From Microvirga mediterraneensis (GTDB lineage Bacteria > Pseudomonadota > Alphaproteobacteria > Rhizobiales > Beijerinckiaceae), in assembly GCF_013520865.1 (NCBI RefSeq), contig NZ_JACDXJ010000001.1:3029001-3093000 (forward strand): a stretch of DNA of 64,000 nt. Direction: 5' to 3'. Below are positions 1-10,826 of the stretch, one piece after another. Position 1 is the first letter of the stretch. Each line of letters starts with the position of its first letter. The position numbers were made by a program, and so were the translations under genes. The notes under the pieces were generated by a model. It did no database searches and was not told the DNA's origin. It worked only from the letters and a program-made list of their open reading frames with translations.

Positions 1-1
1 C

Positions 2-94
2 TCCAAGGAAGAGGGCAGGCTCCTTCCGGACGGAACCCGGGTCGGCGAGGACCGCACCCAGGCCTTCCGGTTCACGGGCGGCACTCGCTTCTAA
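2..94 (+). CDS. bamA: BamA outer-membrane assembly factor, C-terminal end (partial)
   Basis: Only the last 30 codons and a TAA stop are in the window; the gene enters from the left edge. The peptide ends FRFTGGTRF, an alternating pattern with a terminal phenylalanine. That is the C-terminal beta-signal of outer-membrane barrels and is typical of BamA/Omp85, which inserts barrels into the outer membrane. In alphaproteobacteria bamA usually lies directly upstream of lpxD, as here. The call rests on this short tail plus context; another barrel protein cannot be excluded from 30 residues alone. Confidence 0.7.
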   Translation, partial: SKEEGRLLPDGTRVGEDRTQAFRFTGGTRF

Positions 95-132
95 TCGGAG
101 AGGGCGCCGATGGGCGCCCTCACTTATTTTAC

Positions 133-1197
133 ATGACAGAATCCAATTTCTTTCCGCAAACCCAGACGTTGACCTTGCGTCAGGTGGCGGAGATGGCAAA
201 GGCAACGCTCCCCGACGGTATCGACGGGGAGTTTTTGCTTAAGGGCGTCGCTCCGCTGGAGAGCGCCGGCCCTGGCGATCTCGCCTATATGGACAACCCG
301 GCCTATGTGGGCGCCTTGGCGGCGACGCAGGCACGGGCCTGTCTCGTGACGCCGCGCTACGCCGCGAAGGTTCCGCCCCAGACCGTAGCGATCGTCACCC
401 CGCAGGCCTACCGGGTGTTCGCCCAGGTGCTCGCGATCCTATTCCCGTCTTCCATGCGGCCGGAATCCTCCTTCGCGTCGACGGGAATCTCGCCGGGATC
501 CTTCGTCCACCCGTCCGCACGGCTGGAGCACGGGGTACGGGTCGATCCCGGTGCGGTCGTCGGCCCCCATGCGGAGATCGGGGCCGGCACCCTGATCGGT
601 GCCCATTCGGTCATCGGTGCCCACGTCAAAATCGGCCGCGACTGCTCTATTGCCGCCCACGTGACGGTGTCCCATGCCTTCCTCGGCAACCGGGTCATCC
701 TTCATCCGGGCGTGCGCATCGGGCAGGATGGGTTCGGCTTCGCCATGGGGCCGCAGGGGCACCTGAAAGTGCCCCAGGTCGGTCGGGTCATCATCCAGGA
801 CGATGTGGAGATCGGCGCCAACTCGACCGTGGACCGGGGCGCCAGCCGCGACACGGTCATCGGGGAAGGCACGAAGATCGACAACCTCGTACAGATCGCC
901 CACAACGTGGTGATCGGCCGCCATTGCGTCATTGTCGCCCAAGTGGGTATTGCCGGTTCCACGACGATCGAGGATTACGTAGCTCTCGGCGGAAAGGTTG
1001 CCGTCAAGGGCCATGTGCGGATCGGCATGGGAGCCCAGATCGCCGCAACCAGTGGCGTCAACGGCGATGTCCCGCCCGGTGCCCGGTGGGGCGGTACTCC
1101 TGCCCGACCCATGCGGGACTGGTTCCGCGAGATCACGGCCCTGAAAAAGCTTGCATCCCGGGGCGATTCCGCCAAAGACGACGATGCGTCTTCATAG
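133..1197 (+). CDS. lpxD: UDP-3-O-(3-hydroxyacyl)glucosamine N-acyltransferase LpxD
   Basis: This enzyme performs the third step of lipid A synthesis, transferring a 3-hydroxyacyl chain from acyl-ACP to the 2-amino group of UDP-3-O-acyl-glucosamine in the cytoplasm. The 354-residue protein has an N-terminal uridine-binding domain (about 1-110). A long left-handed beta-helix of hexapeptide repeats follows (about 115-330, e.g. [14 protein letters not shown] and [12 protein letters not shown]). The histidine in the IAHNVVIG segment fits the catalytic base region. The length is normal for the family. It follows bamA by 38 bases and precedes fabZ by 40, the classic lipid A operon order. Confidence 0.97.
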   Translation: MTESNFFPQTQTLTLRQVAEMAKATLPDGIDGEFLLKGVAPLESAGPGDLAYMDNPAYVGALAATQARACLVTPRYAAKVPPQTVAIVTPQAYRVFAQVLAILFPSSMRPESSFASTGISPGSFVHPSARLEHGVRVDPGAVVGPHAEIGAGTLIGAHSVIGAHVKIGRDCSIAAHVTVSHAFLGNRVILHPGVRIGQDGFGFAMGPQGHLKVPQVGRVIIQDDVEIGANSTVDRGASRDTVIGEGTKIDNLVQIAHNVVIGRHCVIVAQVGIAGSTTIEDYVALGGKVAVKGHVRIGMGAQIAATSGVNGDVPPGARWGGTPARPMRDWFREITALKKLASRGDSAKDDDASS

Positions 1198-1237
1198 CGT
1201 TCGTTGAAGGCATCCACTACCGCCTGGAGTTCACGTC

Positions 1238-1702
1238 ATGTCCGAAGCGCCCACCACGCTTCAAACCGCCGATATCATGGAGATTCTGGAGCTTCTGCCG
1301 CACCGGTATCCCTTTCTCCTGGTCGACAAGATCATCGAGATCGACGGCGACAATTCGTGCATCGGCATCAAGAATGTCACCTTCAATGAGCCACAATTCA
1401 CGGGCCATTTCCCGTCTCGGCCCATTTTTCCCGGCGTTTTCCTGATCGAGGCCATGGCCCAGACGGCAGGCGCCATCTGCGTCAAGGCCAAGATGGCCGA
1501 GCAGGCCAAGCCGAAGCAGGTGTTCTTCATGACCATCGACAAGGTGAAATTCCGCAGGCCGGTCGAGCCCGGAGACCGGGTCGAGTTCCACATGCGCAAG
1601 CTGAACAACCGCCGCAACATGTGGTGGTACAAGGGCGAGGCCAAGGTGGACGGCACCCTCGTCTGCGAAGCCGAAGTCAGTGCCATGCTGGTGCTCGAAT
1701 AA
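1238..1702 (+). CDS. fabZ: 3-hydroxyacyl-[acyl-carrier-protein] dehydratase FabZ
   Basis: FabZ dehydrates 3-hydroxyacyl-ACP to trans-2-enoyl-ACP in fatty acid elongation. It competes with LpxA and LpxD for the 3-hydroxyacyl-ACP pool, which explains its place among the lpx genes. The 154-residue hot-dog-fold protein shows the [11 protein letters not shown] start, the [17 protein letters not shown] active-site helix (catalytic His and Glu), and [12 protein letters not shown]. The TAA stop overlaps the lpxA start by one base (TAATG), implying translational coupling. Confidence 0.98.
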   Translation: MSEAPTTLQTADIMEILELLPHRYPFLLVDKIIEIDGDNSCIGIKNVTFNEPQFTGHFPSRPIFPGVFLIEAMAQTAGAICVKAKMAEQAKPKQVFFMTIDKVKFRRPVEPGDRVEFHMRKLNNRRNMWWYKGEAKVDGTLVCEAEVSAMLVLE

Positions 1703-2511
1703 TGGAAACCGTGATTCATCCGACCGCCGTCGTCGAAGACGGCGCGAAGATCGGCCAGGGCGTCAGGATCGGCCCCTTCTGCACGGTAGGCCCTGAGGTC
1801 GAACTGGGCGAAGGCAGCCAGCTCATGAGCCACGTGGCTCTGGCCGGGCGGACGACGATCGGCCCACGGACGCGGATCTTCCCGTTCGCGTCCATCGGCC
1901 ATATCCCGCAGGACCTGAAGTACAAGGGCGAGGCCTCGACGCTCGAGATCGGCGCCGATTGCATGATCCGCGAAGGCGTGACCATGAACCCCGGCACGGA
2001 AGGCGGCGGGCTGCGCACGGTGATCGGCGACCGCTGCACCTTTCTGGCCAACTCGCATGTGGGCCACGACACGAAGGTCGGCAACGACTGCATCCTGTCC
2101 AACAACGTGATGCTGGCGGGCCATGTCACCGTGGGTGATTTCGTGATCTTCGGCGGCGGCTCAGCCGTGATCCAGTTCGCCCGTGTCGGCTCCCACGCGT
2201 TCGTGGGCGGCATGTCGGGCCTGGAGAACGACCTTATCCCCTACGGCATGGCCATGGGCAACCGGGCGCATCTGGCCGGTCTCAACATCATAGGCCTGCG
2301 CCGCCGCGGCTTCACCCGCGAGCAGATCCACGACATTCGTCGGGCGTATCGCCTTCTGTTCGCCGATGAGGGCACCTTGTCCGAGCGGGTCGAGGACGTG
2401 GCCGGCGAGTTCGACGAGCATCCCTTCGTGCACGAGATCCTCGACTTCATCCGTGAGGGCGGCGACCGCGCGATCTGCACGCCGCGGGATCCGGTCAGCT
2501 CGGCAAGCTGA
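1702..2511 (+). CDS. lpxA: Acyl-ACP--UDP-N-acetylglucosamine O-acyltransferase LpxA
   Basis: LpxA catalyses the first step of lipid A synthesis, moving a 3-hydroxyacyl group onto the 3-OH of UDP-GlcNAc. The chosen start ([11 protein letters not shown]) overlaps the fabZ stop and gives 269 residues, the usual length; an upstream in-frame start would add a meaningless extension inside fabZ. Hexapeptide repeats span about residues 5-190, including the NSHVGHDTKVG segment that carries the catalytic histidine. A helical C-terminal domain (GLNIIGLRRRGFTREQI) follows. The stop overlaps the lpxI start by one base. Confidence 0.98.
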   Translation: METVIHPTAVVEDGAKIGQGVRIGPFCTVGPEVELGEGSQLMSHVALAGRTTIGPRTRIFPFASIGHIPQDLKYKGEASTLEIGADCMIREGVTMNPGTEGGGLRTVIGDRCTFLANSHVGHDTKVGNDCILSNNVMLAGHVTVGDFVIFGGGSAVIQFARVGSHAFVGGMSGLENDLIPYGMAMGNRAHLAGLNIIGLRRRGFTREQIHDIRRAYRLLFADEGTLSERVEDVAGEFDEHPFVHEILDFIREGGDRAICTPRDPVSSAS

Positions 2512-3374
2512 TGCCGTCAGGCCCGATTGCGATTCTCGCCGGGGCCGGGCAGCTTCCCATCCAACTCGTGGACCACCTCGAGCGGACGGGACAGGAAGTG
2601 CGGGTTCTGGCCTTCCGCGGCTTCGCGGAAGCGGAGCTGCGCCGCCGCGCCCATGCCACCGTCGATCTTCTCGACCTCAAGACCATCATGAGCACCCTGG
2701 AGGGGTGGAGGCCGCAGGCCGTCTCTCTCGTCGGGGCTGTCCGTCGTCCCGGCTTCTCCGCGCTCCTGAGCGCCTATTCGCTTCTGCGCAATATGCACGA
2801 GGTGAAGGAGGTCATCACCCGCGGCGACGATCAGGTCCTGCGTGGGGCCGTGATGCTGCTGGAAGAGCGCGGCCACCGGGTCGTGGGCGCCCATGAGCTC
2901 GCGCCCGATCTCGTCGCTTCCCGGTCGTTGAGCGGTACACACTCGCCCAATGCGGACGATCGCGAAGCTGTCACCGTCGGTCTCGATCTCCTCAAATCCC
3001 TGTCGGCCTTCGATATCGGTCAGGGCGCCGTCATCGCCCGCAGACATGTCCTGGCGATCGAGGGGCCGGAAGGTACCGACCGGATGATCCGGCGGGTCAT
3101 GAAGATGCGCCAGTCCTGGTTCGGCCTTCGCCGGCGCGAGGAGGGTGGGGTGCTGATTAAGGCCGCCAAGCGCGGTCAGGACCTGAGGGTCGACATGCCG
3201 ACCATCGGTCCTCGCACCGTCACCGAGGCCGCCAGGGCGGGCCTCTCCGGCATCGCCGTGGGGGCAGGCTCCACCTTCGTGCTGGAGCAGGAAAAGACCT
3301 TGCGCACGGCGGATCGTCTCGGCCTGTTCCTCGTGGCCGTCGACCTTCCCTGGATGGAGGATGCCCTTGGCTGA
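2511..3374 (+). CDS. lpxI: UDP-2,3-diacylglucosamine diphosphatase LpxI
   Basis: LpxI (formerly DUF1009) hydrolyses UDP-2,3-diacylglucosamine to lipid X and UMP. It takes the place of LpxH in most alphaproteobacteria. The 287-residue protein has the N-terminal domain start AILAGAGQLPI and the C-terminal domain with EGPEGTDRMIRR and AVGAGSTFVLEQE. Its place between lpxA and lpxB agrees with the pathway. It overlaps the lpxA stop by 1 base and the lpxB start by 14 bases, so the lpx genes are read as a tightly coupled unit. Confidence 0.96.
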   Translation: MPSGPIAILAGAGQLPIQLVDHLERTGQEVRVLAFRGFAEAELRRRAHATVDLLDLKTIMSTLEGWRPQAVSLVGAVRRPGFSALLSAYSLLRNMHEVKEVITRGDDQVLRGAVMLLEERGHRVVGAHELAPDLVASRSLSGTHSPNADDREAVTVGLDLLKSLSAFDIGQGAVIARRHVLAIEGPEGTDRMIRRVMKMRQSWFGLRRREEGGVLIKAAKRGQDLRVDMPTIGPRTVTEAARAGLSGIAVGAGSTFVLEQEKTLRTADRLGLFLVAVDLPWMEDALG

Positions 3375-4539
3375 GGAAAAGCCGCTCACGATCTGGATCG
3401 TCTCTGGCGAGGAATCGGGCGATCAGCTCGGCGCCAAGCTGATGCGCTCCCTGAAGGCGAGGCTCGGCAACGGGCGCCTGCGGTTCGGCGGGGTTGGCGG
3501 ACATGCGATGGAACGGGAAGGCCTGAAAAGCCTGTTCCCGCTCGAGGAGATCGCCGTGATGGGTTTCTCCGCGGTGATTGCCCGGCTTCCCTCGATCCTG
3601 AAGCGCATCCAGTTCACGGCCGACGCGGTGGTCGCAGCGAAACCCGACATGCTCGTCATTATCGACAGTCCGGATTTCACGCACCGAGTCGCCAAAGCCG
3701 TCCGGCGGCGGGCGCCGGAGATCCCGATCGTCGATTACGTCAGCCCCTCCGTCTGGGCCTGGAGGCCCGGCCGCGCACCGAAGATGCGGATCTATGTGGA
3801 TCACCTGCTGGCCCTGCTGCCCTTCGAGCCGGAGGCGCATCGGCGCCTCGGCGGCCCGCCGACGACCTATGTCGGGCACCCGTTGATCGAGCGGCTTGGC
3901 GAGATCAGGCCCGCGCCGGGCGAACGGACGGATGAAGGCCCGATCAAGCTGCTCGTTCTGCCGGGCAGCCGCCGCTCCGAGGTCAGCCGTCTCATGGAGC
4001 CCTTCGGCGAGGCTCTGGCGCTGCTGGCGAACCGCGCCCCGCGTCCTTTCGAGGTCACGATTCCGGCAGTCCCGCACCTTACGCAGGAGATCAGGACACG
4101 GGCGGAAACCTGGAGCGTGAAGCCAAGGATCGTGGAGGGCGAAGCGGCCAAATGGGCCGCTTTCCGTCAGGCGGACGCAGCGCTCGCCGCCTCCGGTACC
4201 GTGACGCTGGAGCTTGGGCTCTCCGGCGTGCCGATGGTCGTCGCCTACCGAGTCTCGAAGATCGAGGAAGTGCTGAAATACCTCATCAAGGCCCCGTCCA
4301 TCGTGCTGACAAACCTGGTCCTCGGCGAGAACGTCATCCCGGAGCTGATTCAGTGGGATTGCACGCCCGAGAAGCTGGCCGATGCACTTCTGCCGCTTCT
4401 CCGCGATACCCCGGAGCGGCAACGGCAGCTGCAGGCCTTCGGCAAGCTCGACGTGCTGATGAAGATCGGCGACGAGGCGCCGAGCGAGCGAGCGGCACGG
4501 ATTGTGGAAGAGGTGCTGGGTTCGAGGCTGCGGGCCTGA
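3361..4539 (+). CDS. lpxB: Lipid-A-disaccharide synthase LpxB
   Basis: LpxB condenses UDP-2,3-diacylglucosamine with lipid X to give the lipid A disaccharide, acting as a GT-B glycosyltransferase at the inner membrane (GT19). Visible signatures are IVSGEESGDQLGA at the N-terminus, DSPDFTHRVAK, YVSPSVWAWRPGR, LPGSRRSEV at the domain interface, and the donor-site segment ASGTVTLELGLSGVPMVVAYR. The 392 residues match the family. It is the last gene of the lipid A operon and is followed by a strong terminator. Confidence 0.98.
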   Translation: MPLAEEKPLTIWIVSGEESGDQLGAKLMRSLKARLGNGRLRFGGVGGHAMEREGLKSLFPLEEIAVMGFSAVIARLPSILKRIQFTADAVVAAKPDMLVIIDSPDFTHRVAKAVRRRAPEIPIVDYVSPSVWAWRPGRAPKMRIYVDHLLALLPFEPEAHRRLGGPPTTYVGHPLIERLGEIRPAPGERTDEGPIKLLVLPGSRRSEVSRLMEPFGEALALLANRAPRPFEVTIPAVPHLTQEIRTRAETWSVKPRIVEGEAAKWAAFRQADAALAASGTVTLELGLSGVPMVVAYRVSKIEEVLKYLIKAPSIVLTNLVLGENVIPELIQWDCTPEKLADALLPLLRDTPERQRQLQAFGKLDVLMKIGDEAPSERAARIVEEVLGSRLRA

Positions 4540-4568
4540 GCCTTCGATTTAGAACCGGTGCATAAGAA

Positions 4569-4592
4569 AAAAGGGGCCTTTCGGCCCCTTTT
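4569..4592. terminator. Bidirectional intrinsic terminator between lpxB and gltA
   Basis: A perfect 10-base-pair stem AAAAGGGGCC / GGCCCCTTTT closes a 4-base loop. The stem's own A and T ends give a T tract on both strands. It lies 29 bases after the lpxB stop and 24 bases after the gltA stop on the other strand, so it can end both convergent transcripts. Confidence 0.93.
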
Positions 4593-4616
4593 CCATTATC
4601 AGCATGTCCGCCCGTC

Positions 4617-5909
<1,293 letters not shown>

Positions 5910-6083
5910 GCGTCATGGCCCTTTCAAAACGGAGGCCGGGCAGAACCTAGTGCAACCGGTGGATCGGAGAAGGCCTCCGGGGTTGCGGAACCGAGGTTTG
6001 CCGGTCGGTCGGGAGGATGATGGCGCCCTGGGTAGCTTATCCGTGGGAACGGAGCAAGCACGTCTAAAGGCGAGAAACGCCTG

Positions 6084-7514
6084 CTATGCAGCAGGCGCAT
6101 CCTTGGTTTGGTCGCGCAGGCGCGACAGGGTTTCGTCCTTGCCGAGAACCACCATCACGTCGAAGATTCCCGGCGAGGTGGCCCGTCCCGTCAGGGCGGC
6201 CCGGAGAGGCTGCGCGACTTGGCCGAGCTTGGCCCCGATGGCCTCGGCGTGCTCGCGCACGATCGCTTCCACGCTCGTGGCCGACCAGTCGGAAACGGCT
6301 TCGAGCCGCTCGGGAAGGCCGGCGAGGCGCGTCCGGCCGTCCGCGATCAGGCTCGTCGCCTTCTCGTCCATGTGCAGCGGCCGCTGCGCATAGAGGTAAT
6401 AGGCGCTGTCGAGCAGTTCCACGAGGGTCTTGGCGCGTTCCTTCAGGCCCGGCATGGCGGCGAGCAGCTTTTCGCGCAGGGCTGGCTTGAGGGTGCGTCC
6501 GAGATGGTGTTCGTCCTTGTCGAGCTCCGGCAGCAGGTCCTCGAGGGCCTGCACCAGCCGCTCGTCGTCGGCTTGGCGCATGTAATGGCCGTTGAGGTTC
6601 TCCAGTTTGGCGAAGTCGAAGCGGGCCGGCGACCGGCCGATGCTGCCGAGATCGAAGGCGTCGATCATCTCCTGAGTGGAGAAAATCTCCTGGTCGCCAT
6701 GGCTCCAGCCGAGACGGACGAGATAGTTGCGCAGGGCCTCCGGCAGATAGCCCATGCTGCGATAGGCCTCGACGCCGAGTGCGCCATGCCGCTTCGAGAG
6801 CTTGGCTCCGTCGGGACCATGGATGAGCGGGATATGGGCCATCTTCGGCACGTCCCAGCCGAGCGCCTGATAGATCTGGGTCTGGCGTGCCGCGTTGGTC
6901 AGGTGATCGTCGCCGCGAATGACGTGGGTCACGTTCATGTCGTGATCGTCCACCACCACGGCGAGCATGTAGGTGGGCGTGCCGTCCGAGCGCAGGAGAA
7001 CGAGGTCGTCGAGATCCTTGTTCTGCCACACGACCCGGCCTTGCACCTCGTCCTCCACCACGGTCTGGCCCTCGGTCGGCGCCTTGAGGCGGATCACCGG
7101 CTTGACGCCTGCGGGCGCTTCGGACGGATCGCGGTCGCGCCAGCGTCCGTCATAGCGCAGGGGACGGCCCTCCTTGCGGGCGGTCTCGCGCATCTCCTCC
7201 AGCTCCTGCTGGCTGGCATAGCAGTAATAGGCGCGCCCCTGCGCCAGAAGGCTCTCGGCCACCTCCTTGTGACGGGCGGCACGGGAGAACTGGTAGACCA
7301 CGTCTCCGTCCCAATCGAGGCCGAGCCATTTCAGGCCATCCAGAATGGCCGCGATGGCGGCGTCCGTGGAGCGTTCCCGGTCCGTGTCTTCGATGCGCAG
7401 CAGCATCTTGCCCCCATGCCGCTTGGCATAGAGCCAGTTGAACAGGGCCGTGCGTCCCCCTCCGATGTGCAGGAAGCCGGTGGGAGAGGGGGCGAAGCGG
7501 GTGACGACGGTCAT
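6084..7514 (-). CDS. gltX: Glutamyl-tRNA synthetase
   Basis: A class I aminoacyl-tRNA synthetase that charges tRNA-Glu (and, in organisms using the amidotransferase route, tRNA-Gln). The 476-residue protein has the HIGH-like motif HIGG at residues 16-19 and the KMSKS-like motif KLSKR at 238-242. The GlnRS/GluRS signature [14 protein letters not shown] is at the N-terminus and a helical anticodon-binding region occupies the C-terminal third. It is divergent from comEC, with a 139-base shared upstream region. Confidence 0.97.
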   Translation of the reverse strand: MTVVTRFAPSPTGFLHIGGGRTALFNWLYAKRHGGKMLLRIEDTDRERSTDAAIAAILDGLKWLGLDWDGDVVYQFSRAARHKEVAESLLAQGRAYYCYASQQELEEMRETARKEGRPLRYDGRWRDRDPSEAPAGVKPVIRLKAPTEGQTVVEDEVQGRVVWQNKDLDDLVLLRSDGTPTYMLAVVVDDHDMNVTHVIRGDDHLTNAARQTQIYQALGWDVPKMAHIPLIHGPDGAKLSKRHGALGVEAYRSMGYLPEALRNYLVRLGWSHGDQEIFSTQEMIDAFDLGSIGRSPARFDFAKLENLNGHYMRQADDERLVQALEDLLPELDKDEHHLGRTLKPALREKLLAAMPGLKERAKTLVELLDSAYYLYAQRPLHMDEKATSLIADGRTRLAGLPERLEAVSDWSATSVEAIVREHAEAIGAKLGQVAQPLRAALTGRATSPGIFDVMVVLGKDETLSRLRDQTKDAPAA

Positions 7515-7653
7515 CGCAGGAAACCTTGAGTAAAAACGTGTGGCCGCGCGGCTTTTCCATCCGCAGCGTCATCCGACTCAATCCACAGGGCGGTTTGGGC
7601 CGGAGCGTGCGGTCGTCTAGCATGCAACCGAACCCGCGTTAAGCCGAAGCCCA

Positions 7654-9929
7654 ATGGAAGACAACCAAGGAAAGCCCCGCAGGATCCCGCGCAGCATGGC
7701 GCGGAGTATCGCGTTTCCGTCGCCTTGGAGTCTTCCTGCAACCTGGGCCCTTCCGGACGGCCGGAGCTGGCTATCCCGGAACATTTCCCTGGAGGTCGAG
7801 CAGCGCCGGCTTTTCCCGTGGATCGCGATCTTCTTCGGCATCGGCATCGTGCTGTTCTTCCAGGCCGAGGGGGCGCCGGCCCTCTGGGCGCCGGTTGTCA
7901 CATTCACGCTTTTCAGCGCCGCCGCGATCGGCTTTCGCCGAAATCTGGCGGTCTTCTCAATGATGATAGCGCTGGCGGCGCTCTTTGCAGGTTTCACGGC
8001 GGGCGTCATTCGCACCCGGAGCGTAGCGGCGCCCGCTCTGACCCGCCTCGTGATCGCGCCGGTCACGGGCTTCATCGAAACCATCGAGGAGCGGGAGGGT
8101 GGAAAGCGGCTGCTCCTGCGCGTGACCGGGATGAAGGGTGTGGCAGATGCCGAGCGTCCCGAGCGGGTACGCGTTTCCGTGCGCAGCGGCGAGGGTATGT
8201 CTCCCGGTCAGCTCATTGCCGGCACGGCGCGGCTTCTTCCGCCGCCCCAAGCGGCATGGCCCGGCGGGTACGATTTCGCCCGCGATGCCTCTTTCAAGGG
8301 AATCGGCGCCGTGGGTTCCATGGTCGGGCCGGTGCGCCGGATCGACACGTCCGAAAGGCCGGACTGGTCGCTTCGGCTGGCGGCCCGCGTCGACGAGGCG
8401 CGTAACGCGCTGACCGAACGCATCGCGGTGTCGATCGGCGGGGCTGCCGGAGGCGTCGGCGCCGCACTGGTGACCGGCAAGCGCGGCCTCATTCCGGAGC
8501 CGACGAACGACGTGCTTCGCGGCGCGGGAATATATCACATCGTGTCGATCTCGGGCCTGCACATGGTGCTGGCCGCAGGCACCTTCTTCTGGCTCGTGCG
8601 GGCGCTCCTCGCCCTTGCCCCAGGTGCCGCGCTGCTCTGGCCGGTGAAGAAGATCGCCGCCCTTGCGGCCATGATCGGAGCCACGATCTACTGCATCTTC
8701 TCGGGCTCGGATGTCGCTACCGAGCGTTCGCTCATCATGACGCTCGTGATGTTCGGCGCTGTTCTCGTGGACCGTCCCGCCTTGAGCATCCGCAACCTGT
8801 CGATCGCCGCGCTCATCGTTCTGGCGCGGGAACCGGAGGCGTTGCTCGGGCCGAGCTTTCAGATGTCCTTCGCCGCCGTTGCCGCCATGATGGCGCTCGT
8901 GCCCATGATGCACGGGCCGAAATGGGAAGGAGCGGGCGGCGGGATCGTAGCGCGAGGCGTCATATGGATCGGTCGGGCCATGCTCGGCCTCGTCACGACG
9001 ACGCTCGTGGCGAGTTTCGCAACGGCTCCCTTCGCGGCTTACCATTTCCAGAGCCTCAATCCCTATGGCCTTATCGGCAATGCGCTCGCTCTGCCGCTCG
9101 TCTCGCTGATCGTCATGCCGTCCGCTGTTCTCGGCGTGCTCGCCTATCCTTTCGGTCTCGACCGTCCGATCTGGCAACTGATGGGAGCGGCCGTGTCGCA
9201 GGTCCTCGACGTCTCGGCCTGGGTCGGCGGCTTCAGCGGCTCGACCCTGATCGTCCCGGCCCTGGGGAGCGCGGCTCTCGTTCTCCTGAGCCTTGGGCTG
9301 GTCCTCGTATCCATTCCCGCGTCGGCCCTGCGGTGGTTCGCCGTCGTGCCCGCCGGCGCGGACTGGCCTTCGCCGCGACGCCGGATCGCTACGATGTCTT
9401 CATCGACAGGGACGGGGCGGGGGCGGCCATTCGCGGCAAGGGGGGGCGGCTGTCGCTCGTCGGGCGTCCATCTGATTTCGTCTTGGAGCAATGGCTGCGC
9501 GCCGATGGGGATGCGAGAAGCGCCGATGACGAAAGCCTCAGGCAGGAGGCGAAATGCGATGCCGCGGGCTGCGTGGTCGCGGCGTCGGGCGGACGATGGA
9601 TCGCCTTCGTCCAGGATTTTTCGGCTTTCGAGGAGGATTGCCGGCGCGCCGCGGTGATCGTCACGCGGCTCAAGGCGCCGCCCACATGCCGGGCATCCTT
9701 CGTCCTGGACGGCGATGCTCTGAAGGAGCGCGGCGCAGCGACGGTCCGCTTTAGCCCCGAGGCCATCGAACTGCGCTCCGTCCGAAAGGGACGGGAGGTC
9801 AGGCTATGGTCCGGCGTGGAAACGTCCCGGGCCGATATGTCGCCTGCTCCGGAACGTCCACGCCGCGCGCAGCCCGTCCCGGAGCAGGATTTTCCGGAGG
9901 AAGATCTTCAAGCACCGGACGAGAACTAG
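7654..9929 (+). pseudogene. comEC: ComEC/Rec2-family DNA-uptake channel, frameshifted near the 3' end
   Basis: ComEC forms the inner-membrane channel for single-stranded DNA uptake in natural transformation. The first frame (7654 to about 9360) encodes two N-terminal membrane segments with a DUF4131-like soluble domain. The Competence domain follows, with HIVSISGLHMVL and many hydrophobic helices. Near 9358-9361 the family-like sequence jumps to another frame: after AVVPAGA it resumes as GLAFAATPDRYDVFIDRDG and continues through LEQWLRADGD and EEDCRRAAVIV to a TAG at 9927-9929. One extra G at GCGCG|GACTGG would restore a single frame of about 758 codons. Left unrepaired, the first frame ends at 9657 after about 100 unrelated residues. 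It may be a true mutation or a base-calling error; no slippery heptamer was seen. Confidence 0.75.
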
Positions 9930-9961
9930 AAGTCACATCGATGCTTGAAGTTTTGGGCTTT

Positions 9962-10002
9962 GCGCATCTTTTCACGCAAAACCGGTTCCCACTTTTGCGC
10001 GC
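9962..10002 (+). repeat. Dispersed intergenic palindromic repeat, copy 1
   Basis: The stretch contains TTTTCACGCAAAACCGGTTC followed by CCACTTTTGCGCGC, between the comEC and lexA stop codons. A diverged copy in the opposite orientation occurs at 25708-25743. Elements with a central ACCGGTTCCC core are widespread between genes in Hyphomicrobiales. It may also act as a hairpin between the two convergent genes. Confidence 0.7.
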
Positions 10003-10008
10003 AATAAT

Positions 10009-10713
10009 CTAGTACCGGCGAACCAGGCTGACGAGCTTGCCCTGGATCTTGACCCGGTCGGGACCGAGCACGCGGGTCTCGTAGGCCTGATTGGCGGCTT
10101 CGAGCGCAATGGAGGAGCCGCGACGGCGGAAGCGCTTCAGGGTCGCTTCCTCGTCGTCGATCAAGGCCACGATAATGTCGCCCGTATTGGCCGTATCCTG
10201 ACGGCGGATCACCACGAGATCACCATCGAGAATGCCGGCCTCCACCATCGAGTCGCCTCGGACCTCAAGGGCGAAGTGATCGCCCTGGGCCAGAAAATCG
10301 CCCGACAGGGTGATGGAATGGCTGCGGGTCTGGATCGCCGAGATCGGCACACCGGCGGCGATCCGGCCCATGACGGGGATCGACATTTCCCGGTCCCGCG
10401 GATCGGAAGCCGGTTGGGGCGTGGCTTTGGCCTTGCCGGCAAGGCCACCCTCGACCACGCTCGGCGTAAAGCGCCGCTGGCTGCCGGCCCCGCTGGTGCT
10501 CTCCGGAAGGCGGATCACCTCAAGGGCCCGGGCGCGATTCGGGAGGCGGCGGATGAAGCCGCGCTCTTCGAGCGCCGTGATGAGGCGGTGGATCCCCGAC
10601 TTGGACTTGAGATCCAGCGCATCCTTCATCTCGTCGAAGGATGGCGGAACCCCGGTTTCACGCAGCCGCTCATGAATGAAGCGGAGCAATTCGTGCTGTT
10701 TGCGCGTCAGCAT
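10009..10713 (-). CDS. lexA: SOS repressor LexA
   Basis: LexA represses DNA-damage genes and cleaves itself when RecA filaments form. The 234-residue protein has an N-terminal winged helix (about 1-70, [13 protein letters not shown]) and a linker longer than in E. coli. The C-terminal S24 peptidase domain has cleavage site Ala120-Gly121, catalytic Ser155 (GDSMVEAGI) and Lys193 (ATLKRF). All key residues are present, so it should be active. A perfect GTTC-N7-GTTC box lies about 60 bases upstream of the start, indicating autoregulation. It is convergent with comEC. Confidence 0.97.
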   Translation of the reverse strand: MLTRKQHELLRFIHERLRETGVPPSFDEMKDALDLKSKSGIHRLITALEERGFIRRLPNRARALEVIRLPESTSGAGSQRRFTPSVVEGGLAGKAKATPQPASDPRDREMSIPVMGRIAAGVPISAIQTRSHSITLSGDFLAQGDHFALEVRGDSMVEAGILDGDLVVIRRQDTANTGDIIVALIDDEEATLKRFRRRGSSIALEAANQAYETRVLGPDRVKIQGKLVSLVRRY

Positions 10714-10773
10714 GGCTGGCCCTTACTGCCCCCTATGGAGGCGATTCTGAAACAAATCAAGAACAAGGTAACC

Positions 10774-10788
10774 GTTCTTGCTGTGTTC
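10774..10788 (-). promoter_or_regulatory. LexA operator (SOS box) upstream of lexA
   Basis: The plus strand reads GTTC-TTGCTGT-GTTC, an exact match to the GTTC-N7-GTTC direct-repeat operator bound by alphaproteobacterial LexA (GAAC-N7-GAAC on the lexA strand). It sits 61 bases before the lexA ATG, in the 113-base gap between moeA and lexA, as expected for autorepression. Confidence 0.88.
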
Positions 10789-10826
10789 CGCAAGCCTGAG
10801 TATTCGGAGCCTGTCATAAAGTTTTA

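Noticed and set aside
9340..9370. Programmed ribosomal frameshift in comEC
   Set aside because: No slippery heptamer or strong downstream structure was seen, and programmed shifts are not known in this family; a deletion or sequencing error is simpler.
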